The notes beneath the pieces are model-generated. The model was not told the origin of the DNA and made no database searches. It saw only the letters and a list, made by a program, of their open reading frames with translations. The position numbers and the translations under genes are program-made. From Prevotellaceae bacterium UBA1716 (GTDB lineage: Bacteria; Bacteroidota; Bacteroidia; Bacteroidales; Bacteroidaceae), in the NCBI GenBank assembly GCA_002317225.1, contig DCIW01000261.1, positions 1 through 8,669 of the forward strand: a DNA stretch of 8,669 nucleotides. The letters are read 5' to 3'. Shown here in pieces: positions 1 to 6,110 of this stretch (its first letter is position 1; every line of letters starts with the position of its first letter).

Positions 1-23
1 GGGTCAACCCGGAGACGGATACT

Positions 24-144
24 AATGATGTATGATAATGTATGATAAAAGGCTTCATACATTGTATCATACATCATTGTTATTATGCTGTTTTATAATG
101 GTTTAACATGCAATAATAGCTACTTTTATGTATGATGTATGATA
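24..144. repeat. AT-rich hairpin with repeated TGTATGAT boxes
   Basis: Positions 24-45 and 55-78 form a near-perfect inverted repeat of about 22 bp, with a 2-nt bulge and a 9-nt loop (46-54). The 13-mer ATGATGTATGATA occurs at 25-37, again at 132-144, and inverted at 65-77. The octamer TGTATGAT occurs at 29-36, 39-46, 129-136 and 136-143, and inverted at 66-73. The hairpin has no T-tract directly after it, so it is not a typical intrinsic terminator. Repeated identical boxes in both orientations suggest a protein-binding site or the remnant of a mobile or replicative element; this is inference. Confidence 0.75.
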
Positions 145-331
145 AATCGTAGTTTTTTTATAAATTGCATAAAAAAAGATATAATTACCATGTTTTTCTA
201 CGTATTTTTGGAATTTTCGTCATTTTTTCCTTTAAAAAGAGGGGAAAAGACTAAAAAAAATAAAATTCCAGAGCAAATCGTTATTTCATGGTTTCAAAAA
301 CTAAAACAGAGTCTCAGCACACGGTAAAACA

Positions 332-490
332 AGTTTCCATATGCGAAAAGATATAAATGCACACGCGGAAAGATAAACTTCCACATGCGGAAAGATAGAG
401 AACAACCTTATCTTCGGGGGCGAGCGACCTTATCCTCGGAGGCAAACGACCTTATCCTCGGAGATGAGCGTCTTTATCTATTGGTTATTT
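332..490. repeat. 22-bp-period repeat array with apparent orientation switch
   Basis: Three direct units of 22 bp lie at 332-353, 354-375 and 376-397, sharing the core GCGGAAAGATA at their 3' ends. A weak fourth unit may precede them at 310-331. Four units follow at 403-424, 425-446, 447-468 and, degenerate, 469-490, again with a 22-bp period and sharing CGACCTTATCCTCGGAG. Read on the opposite strand the second set contains CGAAGATAAGG or CGAGGATAAGG, which resembles the first core. The array may therefore be one motif family that flips orientation near 402, where AAGATA (392-397) and TATCTT (409-414) form a small inverted repeat. There are no unique spacers, so this is not CRISPR. Function unknown. 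Confidence 0.75.
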
Positions 491-518
491 CTTTTTTTAC
501 TTTTTACTCTACGAAGGT

Positions 519-790
519 TACACCTGAGTAGCTGCTTGCAAAAGTAACTACACAGCTATAACCCCAAAGGGGTGGTATTGTACAGGGCAGGGTGCAAACC
601 CTGTTATAAAAATCGGTACAACCTACACAAAACCCCAACGGGGTGACAGTATAACCATCTAATTTGCATATAATAATGCCACCCCATTGGGGTTATGGTA
701 ATGAGGAGCTACCATTGATATAACAGGGTTGACACCCTGCCCTGTATAGTTTCACCCCCTTTGGGGGTATACCTGAGTAGCTGCTTACAA
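519..790. repeat. REP/BIME-like or MITE-like palindromic mosaic element
   Basis: The outer ends are direct repeats: ACCTGAGTAGCTGCTTGCAA at 522-541 and a one-mismatch copy at 771-790. Inside lie long inverted arms. Positions 581-608 and 719-746 are reverse complements at 26 of 28 bases. Next to these sit the short palindromes ACCCCAAAGGGGT (561-573) and ACCCCCTTTGGGGGT (754-768). Two more palindromes of the same family, ACCCCAACGGGGT (632-644) and ACCCCATTGGGGT (681-693), occupy the centre. A transcript could fold into a long stem with side hairpins. No transposase is present in the window. The design resembles interspersed palindromic elements or a non-autonomous element; which of the two is not decided by this sequence. 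Confidence 0.8.
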
Positions 791-832
791 GAAAAACGAA
801 CTTAAAAATCATTAAATTAGGCGATTGCTATA

Positions 833-861
833 TTGATAGACAAAAGTTTTTCGTAACTTTG
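833..861 (+). promoter_or_regulatory. Bacteroidetes-type promoter for the S41 protease
   Basis: TAACTTTG at 854-861, followed by C, fits the Bacteroides -7 consensus TAnnTTTG followed by a pyrimidine. TTG at 833-835 is a plausible -33 element, with 18 bp between the two. Transcription would begin at about 866-869, giving a very short leader before the ATG at 880. The in-frame TTG at 859 lies inside the -7 element and so cannot be the translation start if this promoter is used. Confidence 0.65.
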
Positions 862-879
862 CACAAAAGAATGCATAAA

Positions 880-2532
880 ATGAAAAAGATACTTACAACT
901 GTTGTGGTCATGATTGCTGCTTTGGGAGCATTTGCACAAAGCACAGACAAGAAGACCGAACATCACTTCGAGGTGGCAAAACAACTCGACATCTTCAACA
1001 CGCTCTATCGCGAACTCGATATGCTCTATGTGGACACACTCGATGCACAGAAATTGATTCCAATCGGTATCGATGCTATGCTCGGAAGCCTCGATCCTTA
1101 TACTGAGTATTACGCCGAAGAGGATATGGGCGACCTCAAGATGATGACCACCGGAAAGTATGGTGGCATTGGTAGTGTCATCCGACTCCGCAAAGACTCT
1201 ACTGTCATCATCCACGAACCTTACGAAGGTATGCCTGCCGCTCAGGTGGGACTCAAAGTGGGCGATATCATCCGCAAGATTGATGATAAGGAAATCACGA
1301 AGAAGATGAACACAGGCGATGTGAGCAACATGCTTCGTGGCGAACCTGGTACGACTTTCGTGCTTACGGTTCTTCGTCCAGGCGAGAAGAAGGAACGCCA
1401 GTTTAAGATTACTCGTCAGAACATCAAGGTGGCTGCTCTTCCTTACAACAACCTTTATGGCAAGACTGGCTACATCGACCTTACACAGTTTACCGAAGGT
1501 TGTGCGAAGGATGTTCGTAAGAGTGTCATCTCGCTCAAGGAGAAGGGTGCCACAAGCATCATCATCGACCTCCGAGGCAATGGTGGCGGTCTGCTCAACG
1601 AGGCTGTAGACATAGTCAATCTCTTTGTTCCTAAGGGACTTAAGATTGTAGAGACAAAGGGCAAAATTCAGAATGCCAACAATACTTACATCACGAAGAA
1701 CGACCCTCTCGACCTCGAGATTCCGCTCGTAGTGCTCGTGAACGGAAATACTGCTTCTGCTGCAGAAATTGTTTCGGGAAGCCTTCAAGACCTTGATCGT
1801 GCTGTGGTTGTGGGAACTAAGACTTTCGGTAAAGGACTTGTACAGAGTCCTCGCGAACTTCCTTATAATAGTAATATCAAGTTGACCACCTCTAAGTATT
1901 ACATCCCAAGCGGACGTTGCATTCAGGCAATCGATTATAAGTCGAAGCGTGAAGGAAAGAAGGCGGATTCGAAAGAAGACAGTCTGAAGCACATCTTCCA
2001 TACTGCTGGTGGACGTGTAGTAAAGGATGGTGGTGGCATCATGCCTGATGTAACCGTTAAGACCGACACTCTCGCTAATATGCTCTATTACCTCAGCAAC
2101 GATGATGTGCTTATCGATTGGGGAACAAAGTATATGAAGGAGCACCCTACTCTTCCTGCCGTAAAGGATTTCTCTCTTACTGATGCAGACTTCGAAGACT
2201 TGAAGAAGATGGCTGCAGAGAGCGGTTTCAAGTATGACCGAATGAGCGAAAAGCAACTTGATGAGCTCAAGAAGATAGCTGAGTTCGAAGGTTATTACGA
2301 AGATGCAAAACCTGAGTTTGAGGCACTTGCAAAGAAACTTGAGCATAATCTCTCGCGCGACTTCGACCTCTTCAAGAAGGATGTGATGAAACTCCAATCG
2401 CTCGAAATCGTGAAACGTTATGCTTATCAGGCAGGTCAGGCCGAAGAGGCTCTCAAGGGCGACGAAGGCTTTGAGAAGGCAATCAGCATTCTTGGCAATC
2501 TTTCAGAATACAATAAAATACTTGGTAAATAA
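880..2532 (+). CDS. S41 family C-terminal processing protease, secreted
   Basis: A 550-residue serine protease of the S41A (CtpA/Tsp/Prc) family, which cleaves proteins near their C termini in the cell envelope. Residues 1-19 form a signal peptide with a probable cut at AFA|Q. A PDZ domain spans about 92-180 (GGIGSV at 95, GLKVGD at 124). The catalytic core spans about 195-350, with IDLRGNGGG at 229. The nucleophile is Ser293 in NGNTASAAE, the general base Lys318 in GTKTFGKG, 25 residues later as in known family members, and Gln322 follows four residues on. All expected catalytic residues are present, so the enzyme should be active. A Lys/Glu-rich helical tail covers about 395-550. The first ATG at 871 is an alternative start; ATG 880 gives MKK directly before the hydrophobic core and leaves a leader after the promoter at 833-861. 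The gene stands alone, and no Shine-Dalgarno sequence is seen. Natural substrates are unknown. Confidence 0.93.
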   Translation: MKKILTTVVVMIAALGAFAQSTDKKTEHHFEVAKQLDIFNTLYRELDMLYVDTLDAQKLIPIGIDAMLGSLDPYTEYYAEEDMGDLKMMTTGKYGGIGSVIRLRKDSTVIIHEPYEGMPAAQVGLKVGDIIRKIDDKEITKKMNTGDVSNMLRGEPGTTFVLTVLRPGEKKERQFKITRQNIKVAALPYNNLYGKTGYIDLTQFTEGCAKDVRKSVISLKEKGATSIIIDLRGNGGGLLNEAVDIVNLFVPKGLKIVETKGKIQNANNTYITKNDPLDLEIPLVVLVNGNTASAAEIVSGSLQDLDRAVVVGTKTFGKGLVQSPRELPYNSNIKLTTSKYYIPSGRCIQAIDYKSKREGKKADSKEDSLKHIFHTAGGRVVKDGGGIMPDVTVKTDTLANMLYYLSNDDVLIDWGTKYMKEHPTLPAVKDFSLTDADFEDLKKMAAESGFKYDRMSEKQLDELKKIAEFEGYYEDAKPEFEALAKKLEHNLSRDFDLFKKDVMKLQSLEIVKRYAYQAGQAEEALKGDEGFEKAISILGNLSEYNKILGK

Positions 2533-2619
2533 AGATTAGGTAGGTAAAAGTGTTCGATAAAACCTTTTTATGTCAAGAAAAAAAGAGTAATATACAAAGT
2601 GACAACAATATTTTTATGA

Positions 2620-2705
2620 ACGTAAATGTCCGTAAATGGAACGCAAATTCGAGACGTAAATTAATTTTCGATTAAATTCACGTATAATTTACGATAAATT
2701 CACGT
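2620..2705. repeat. Phased ACGTAAAT box array with inverted half
   Basis: Four direct boxes, ACGTAAAT (2620-2627), CCGTAAAT (2630-2637), ACGCAAAT (2641-2648) and ACGTAAAT (2654-2661), start 10, 11 and 13 bp apart. Three inverted boxes follow: ATTCACGT (2676-2683), ATTTACGA (2687-2694) and ATTCACGT (2698-2705), 11 bp apart. The two halves are symmetric about roughly 2668 and could also pair as a long imperfect hairpin. It lies between the protease stop and the small membrane-protein gene. It could be a multi-site operator or a structured 3' or 5' untranslated region; neither is proven. Confidence 0.65.
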
Positions 2706-2806
2706 TAAAATAAAAAGAATCAATCCTATGGTCATTATGTATATTAGTGCCAAAATATAGACACCAATATTCAGCATATATTATTCAGCAAAACTATTGA
2801 TAAATA

Positions 2807-3028
2807 ATGAGACAGAATAGAGCTTCAAAATTTAACCGTAACATGATGGTTGGTATGATGTTTATGGGAATTGTCGTCATCGGTTGTGTGTTCTTCTTCC
2901 TCTATTGGGCAGGTAATGCTCAAACTGACAAGCAGGAACAAGAGCAACGTCAAACTACAGGAGATAGCCTTGTGATAGAAGTGGAAGATTCCTCACTCGT
3001 CAACATCATTAATGGTGCTGAAGAGTAA
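2807..3028 (+). CDS. Small single-pass membrane protein, unknown function
   Basis: A 73-residue protein I do not recognise. Residues 1-12 are basic (five Arg/Lys). A hydrophobic segment at about 13-34 (MMVGMMFMGIVVIG and onwards) should cross the inner membrane once, with one Cys at position 27 inside it. Residues 37-73 are polar and acidic (Gln/Glu-rich, ending GAEE). By the positive-inside rule the N terminus is cytoplasmic and the acidic tail periplasmic. There is no lipobox and no clear cleavage site. The ATG at 2807 is preceded by an A/T-rich leader without a Shine-Dalgarno sequence, and I found no good TAnnTTTG element nearby. The clean charge layout around the membrane segment and the tight convergence with the DUF3108 gene (13 bp between stops) favour a real gene. 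Function cannot be inferred. Confidence 0.7.
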   Translation: MRQNRASKFNRNMMVGMMFMGIVVIGCVFFFLYWAGNAQTDKQEQEQRQTTGDSLVIEVEDSSLVNIINGAEE

Positions 3029-3051
3029 GGAGAATCGAACTTTACTTCAGC
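3017..3051. terminator. Inverted repeat spanning two convergent stop codons
   Basis: GCTGAAG (3017-3023) and CTTCAGC (3045-3051) are perfect 7-bp arms. After a 2-nt bulge, TAA (3026-3028) can pair with TTA (3042-3044), which are the stop codons of the small membrane-protein gene (+) and the DUF3108 gene (-). The remaining loop is about 11-13 nt. The symmetry would let the hairpin form in transcripts from either strand. No T-tract follows on either side, so its role as a bidirectional terminator is uncertain. Confidence 0.35.
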
Positions 3052-3848
3052 CTTGAATCCAACGGATACTTCAACCCTTCTGCATTCACGAAGAATCCCT
3101 TTGCTGTTCCGAACTTAAGATTGAAATCTATACGAAGAGGAATGTGATTTTTGTCATCTGAAAAGAAAAAGCGACAAAGTTCACGTTCCTTATCTTTTTC
3201 CTCATCATCAAGAAGGGTGAACACAAGACAACGATAAGTATGTCCGTCGTTCGCCTTGAACTTCTCCTTTCCACGATAGATAAGAATCTGCTCGTTCACC
3301 TTTTCGCAAGAGGTCATCGGGAAATAAAGACGTTGCCCTTCCCTAAAGGTTGTGGCATCGTAAGTGCGTGCTATGCTAAAGAGCGAGAGCATATCGTAGA
3401 TGCAGTCGTTTGAGAGTTTTGTATCCTTAAACTCCTTGTATTCGGGATTGACATATCGAAGTTTTGCCTGACATTTCCCATTAGGATATGAATACCATAC
3501 CTCTTCGAAACGATGACGCTTTCCCTCAAGCGACGCTTTATTGAAATATAGTGGTACGAGTTCGGGAGTGACATAACTTTCGAGCGTATCGCGAAGGGTG
3601 AACACACCATCAAACTTCTTGTTGGTCTTGAAGAGCAGATGAGTGCGGAAAGCATCCTGCCCCTTGTACTTTTCCGACTTGTTGCTATATGTTGCCGAAC
3701 CGCACTTGAGCCAGATGAACTTCCAATTGAAATAGAGGTCGTAGGTGAGTTTCTCACCCGATTGGAATGCCTCATTAACAAACTTGCACTGTGCACGCCC
3801 AGAAGACGCACAAAGTGCAAGGAGTAATATGAATAGAATCTTTTTCAC
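3042..3848 (-). CDS. DUF3108 domain-containing periplasmic protein
   Basis: A 268-residue exported protein of the DUF3108 family (PF11306), whose biochemical role is not established. Residues 1-19 are a signal peptide (MKKILFILLLALCASSGRA, then Gln). Cys13 is not in a proper lipobox, because Leu rather than Gly/Ala/Ser precedes it, so cleavage by signal peptidase I is expected. The mature part starts with the family's typical pattern: FQSGEKLTYDLYFNWKFIWL at about 29-48, then GSATY. It continues as alternating short strands, consistent with a beta-rich fold, to the end. Length matches the family. The start is GTG: an in-frame TGA lies 7-9 nt upstream and no ATG is available. It follows the lipoprotein stop after 11 bp, so it is almost certainly co-transcribed and perhaps translationally coupled with it. 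It may act with that lipoprotein in the envelope (inference). Confidence 0.88.
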   Translation of the reverse strand: MKKILFILLLALCASSGRAQCKFVNEAFQSGEKLTYDLYFNWKFIWLKCGSATYSNKSEKYKGQDAFRTHLLFKTNKKFDGVFTLRDTLESYVTPELVPLYFNKASLEGKRHRFEEVWYSYPNGKCQAKLRYVNPEYKEFKDTKLSNDCIYDMLSLFSIARTYDATTFREGQRLYFPMTSCEKVNEQILIYRGKEKFKANDGHTYRCLVFTLLDDEEKDKERELCRFFFSDDKNHIPLRIDFNLKFGTAKGFFVNAEGLKYPLDSRLK

Positions 3849-3859
3849 GTTACATCAAA

Positions 3860-6040
3860 TTAGAAACGGAGATTGCTCGAATTGAAACTACTGCTACTAT
3901 TTTTGTTCGAAGTTCCATTCTTGCCGTTCTTCTTGTCCTCGAGTCGTTGCTGGTTCTTCGAGAGTTTTGACTTGTCCTTCTTCGAATCCTTCTGCTTTGT
4001 GATTGCTATAGGCTTCTGCTTGGCAAGAGGATACTCCTTAGGATTGAAATATTCTGTATCTTCCCACTTGGCCTTCAGTTCCATAGGTTTGTAGTAGTAG
4101 AACATCTCCTCAGGTTGCATCTGCAAGTCGTAATCGCCTGTATCCCAAATGCCATTTCTATTATGATCGTAGAACATTCGCATGTAATAGATTCCTGGTT
4201 TGACAAAGTAGAAATCTGCCTTTCCATTCTTGCTTACGATAGTCTTGACCACCTTGTCATGTGCATCAAGGAGCTGGACAACAGCCGAAGTATCTGCATT
4301 CTGAAGAGTTACTAAGAGGGTCGAGTAAGTCTCCATCGAACCCACCTTGAATGTCTTCTTCATATAGTCGGTACGCTTGCCGTAGATATTGACGAACATA
4401 CCAGTATCGCACTCAACAAAGTAAGTGGAATCTGGATGCCAAGAAGCATAGAGACGGTATTGGTTTTGCTTGCTTTCCACACGTCTGAACACGTATTTCT
4501 CAGGATACTGAACCGTGTCTTTCTTTGTGTAGAACTTCAATTTGGTCTCATCCACAGAGTCGATAGGTTCGTTGAAAATAAAGGTGATGTTATTGTCGGG
4601 ATCAAGGGTGGCTGGAGTGACACGCACTTCAAGGAACTGTTCAGGCATCGGAGGTATTTCGATGTCTTCATCCTTTATCTTGGCACGCTTTTCCTTCTTT
4701 TTCTTATCCTTGGACTTTTCCTCTTTTGTCTTTTCATCCTTCGATGAAACCTCTACAGAAGTTTCCCCATCAGCCTCCTCGGCATTCGCTTCCTCGTCTT
4801 CCTCACCTTCTTCCTTTTCTTCCTTCTGCTTTGCCCTTTCCTCCAATTCTTTCGAACGCATCTCCGCACGATAAGTCTTGCGGTATTCCTTCGCCCATTC
4901 TTCCCAAGCCTTCTCCTGTTCCTTTGCCAACTTTGCCCTCGAAATCTTAGAGACAAGATTAAAGGTATCGGTGGCAAGAACCATTCCTGCTGAGTCGTTG
5001 TGGAAATAGTCGATTTGGATATCGAGGGTGTCGATATTATAAATGAGAGAGTCGCGAATCCAATAGTTTATCGTATCGTTCTTCTCGCTTGCATCAACAA
5101 CGAAGGCATTCTCCGCATTAAAGTTGAGTCCTGTGATGCGAGGCAAGGTATCTGCTCCCGCCGAAAACATCACGGTGAACATATCAAGTTGTGGACGCTC
5201 GCACTTGAGCAGATTGCGGTCTTGCACAGCCACTTGGAATACAGAGAACGTAATATCGTCAGGATAGAAGTGGGTATAACCCCTATAGATGATCGAATCG
5301 TAATGGATACTGTCGTGCCACACCGTATCTGGCTGTATATCAGCCTTGCAAGTAGGCGTGAAGCGACGATCGGTAAAACCAAGCATCTCGCTCTTCTGAT
5401 CGTAGATGAAGTTCTGGTTCTGATCCTGAAGTGCAAACACACGATAATAAGCCCTCTTCAAACCCTTGATAACAAAATGTCCATTGGCATCTGTACGCGA
5501 AACACGTTCGAGTGCCTTGGTACGAAAGACTGAATCATGCAGTTCTGCAGCACTATCAGGAAGTTCGTACACACCAACAAGAATGCCCTTCACAGGTTCA
5601 AGATTAGATGCATCGAGCACATTACCAGACACTTGCATCGTATCAATATCGCCACCAGTAGAGAAGGTAAAGGCATAGTCGCCCATCGGATTTCCTTCGT
5701 TATTGTCCTTGATGGCGTCTGAGAAGTCGATGGTATATGTAGTATTGGGCTTAAGCGAATCGGCAAGTTTGATGGTAATCTTCTTGCCTACTGCATCAAT
5801 ATCGGGCTGCTCGAGCTGTGGTGGCGAAATCATCACATTCTCGGTAGCATTTTCGAGCTTGATATTTTCGTTGAATTCGAGTACAATCTTCTTTACATTC
5901 ACTTCAGAGGATCCATATTTTGGAGATGTACGCACAATCTTTGGAGGGTCCTCGTCGTAAGGACCTCCATCGGGACTTCCCATGTTGGCACATGCAGCAA
6001 TGAAAAGTGCTGTGAAGATTATGTAAAGGAGTTTCTTCAT
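3860..6040 (-). CDS. Large Ig-like (Big_5) domain lipoprotein
   Basis: A 726-residue outer-membrane lipoprotein of a family common in Bacteroidetes. The signal peptide ends in a lipobox, IAAC, with Cys17 as the lipidated residue, followed by the family hallmark SPDGGPYDEDPP. A Big_5/Ig-like domain spans about 33-128 (EFNENI, ending YAFTFSTGG). A carboxypeptidase-regulatory or transthyretin-like beta domain follows at about 133-225. Residues 369-458 form a very highly charged Lys/Glu stretch, probably helical or disordered. A second Ig-like module lies at about 468-565 (ITFIFNEPID), then another beta domain at about 570-660. Two loops, DQNQNFIYD (206-214) and DHNRNGIWDTGD (625-636), resemble calcium-binding Asp/Asn loops. 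The C terminus (675-726) is Lys-rich, then Ser/Asn-rich. The acidic residues at 29-31 might serve as a surface-export signal. It sits between GH3 (70 bp upstream) and DUF3108 (11 bp downstream). Molecular function unknown. Confidence 0.9.
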   Translation of the reverse strand: MKKLLYIIFTALFIAACANMGSPDGGPYDEDPPKIVRTSPKYGSSEVNVKKIVLEFNENIKLENATENVMISPPQLEQPDIDAVGKKITIKLADSLKPNTTYTIDFSDAIKDNNEGNPMGDYAFTFSTGGDIDTMQVSGNVLDASNLEPVKGILVGVYELPDSAAELHDSVFRTKALERVSRTDANGHFVIKGLKRAYYRVFALQDQNQNFIYDQKSEMLGFTDRRFTPTCKADIQPDTVWHDSIHYDSIIYRGYTHFYPDDITFSVFQVAVQDRNLLKCERPQLDMFTVMFSAGADTLPRITGLNFNAENAFVVDASEKNDTINYWIRDSLIYNIDTLDIQIDYFHNDSAGMVLATDTFNLVSKISRAKLAKEQEKAWEEWAKEYRKTYRAEMRSKELEERAKQKEEKEEGEEDEEANAEEADGETSVEVSSKDEKTKEEKSKDKKKKEKRAKIKDEDIEIPPMPEQFLEVRVTPATLDPDNNITFIFNEPIDSVDETKLKFYTKKDTVQYPEKYVFRRVESKQNQYRLYASWHPDSTYFVECDTGMFVNIYGKRTDYMKKTFKVGSMETYSTLLVTLQNADTSAVVQLLDAHDKVVKTIVSKNGKADFYFVKPGIYYMRMFYDHNRNGIWDTGDYDLQMQPEEMFYYYKPMELKAKWEDTEYFNPKEYPLAKQKPIAITKQKDSKKDKSKLSKNQQRLEDKKNGKNGTSNKNSSSSFNSSNLRF

Positions 6041-6110
6041 TCGTTGTTATATAGGGGCAGACGCATGGAATGCGATTGCCGATTGGACAGGGGAAGGAAT
6101 GGGAAAAGGG

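Larger units (their letters stand above)
1..850. other. Large gene-free intergenic region rich in repeats
   Basis: No reading frame here looks like a gene. The stretch is AT-rich at the left (about 100-330), with A and T runs at 238-265 and 488-507, and it carries three separate repeat clusters annotated individually. Two short open frames run in from the left edge on the + strand, with stops at 23-25 and 33-35; one may be the last residues of an upstream gene, but too little is visible to tell. Between 145 and 331 I see only AT-rich sequence without structure. The promoter of the S41 protease lies at the right end. Confidence 0.7.

Noticed and set aside
1..35. Tail of an upstream gene
   Set aside because: Two + strand frames end at 25 and 35, but only 7-10 residues are visible, too few to support either.
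139..327. 62-residue open frame on the + strand
   Set aside because: It begins inside the TGTATGAT repeat, has AT-driven Phe/Lys/Ile composition, and shows no domain, signal or supporting context.
332..490. Possible CRISPR array
   Set aside because: The repeats are contiguous 22-bp units without unique spacers, and no cas gene is present.
817..2397. 526-residue open frame antisense to the S41 protease
   Set aside because: It lies wholly opposite a gene with clear catalytic motifs. The protein lacks recognisable domains; the opening results from few TTA, CTA and TCA codons in the real gene.
2542..2569. Intrinsic terminator after the protease
   Set aside because: AGGT and ACCT could pair before a run of five T, but a 4-bp stem with a 16-nt loop is too weak to call.
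4726..4977. Several overlapping short frames opposite or out of frame with the charged part of the lipoprotein
   Set aside because: They arise from low-complexity Lys/Glu codons and encode Ser/Phe/Pro- or Arg-rich nonsense.
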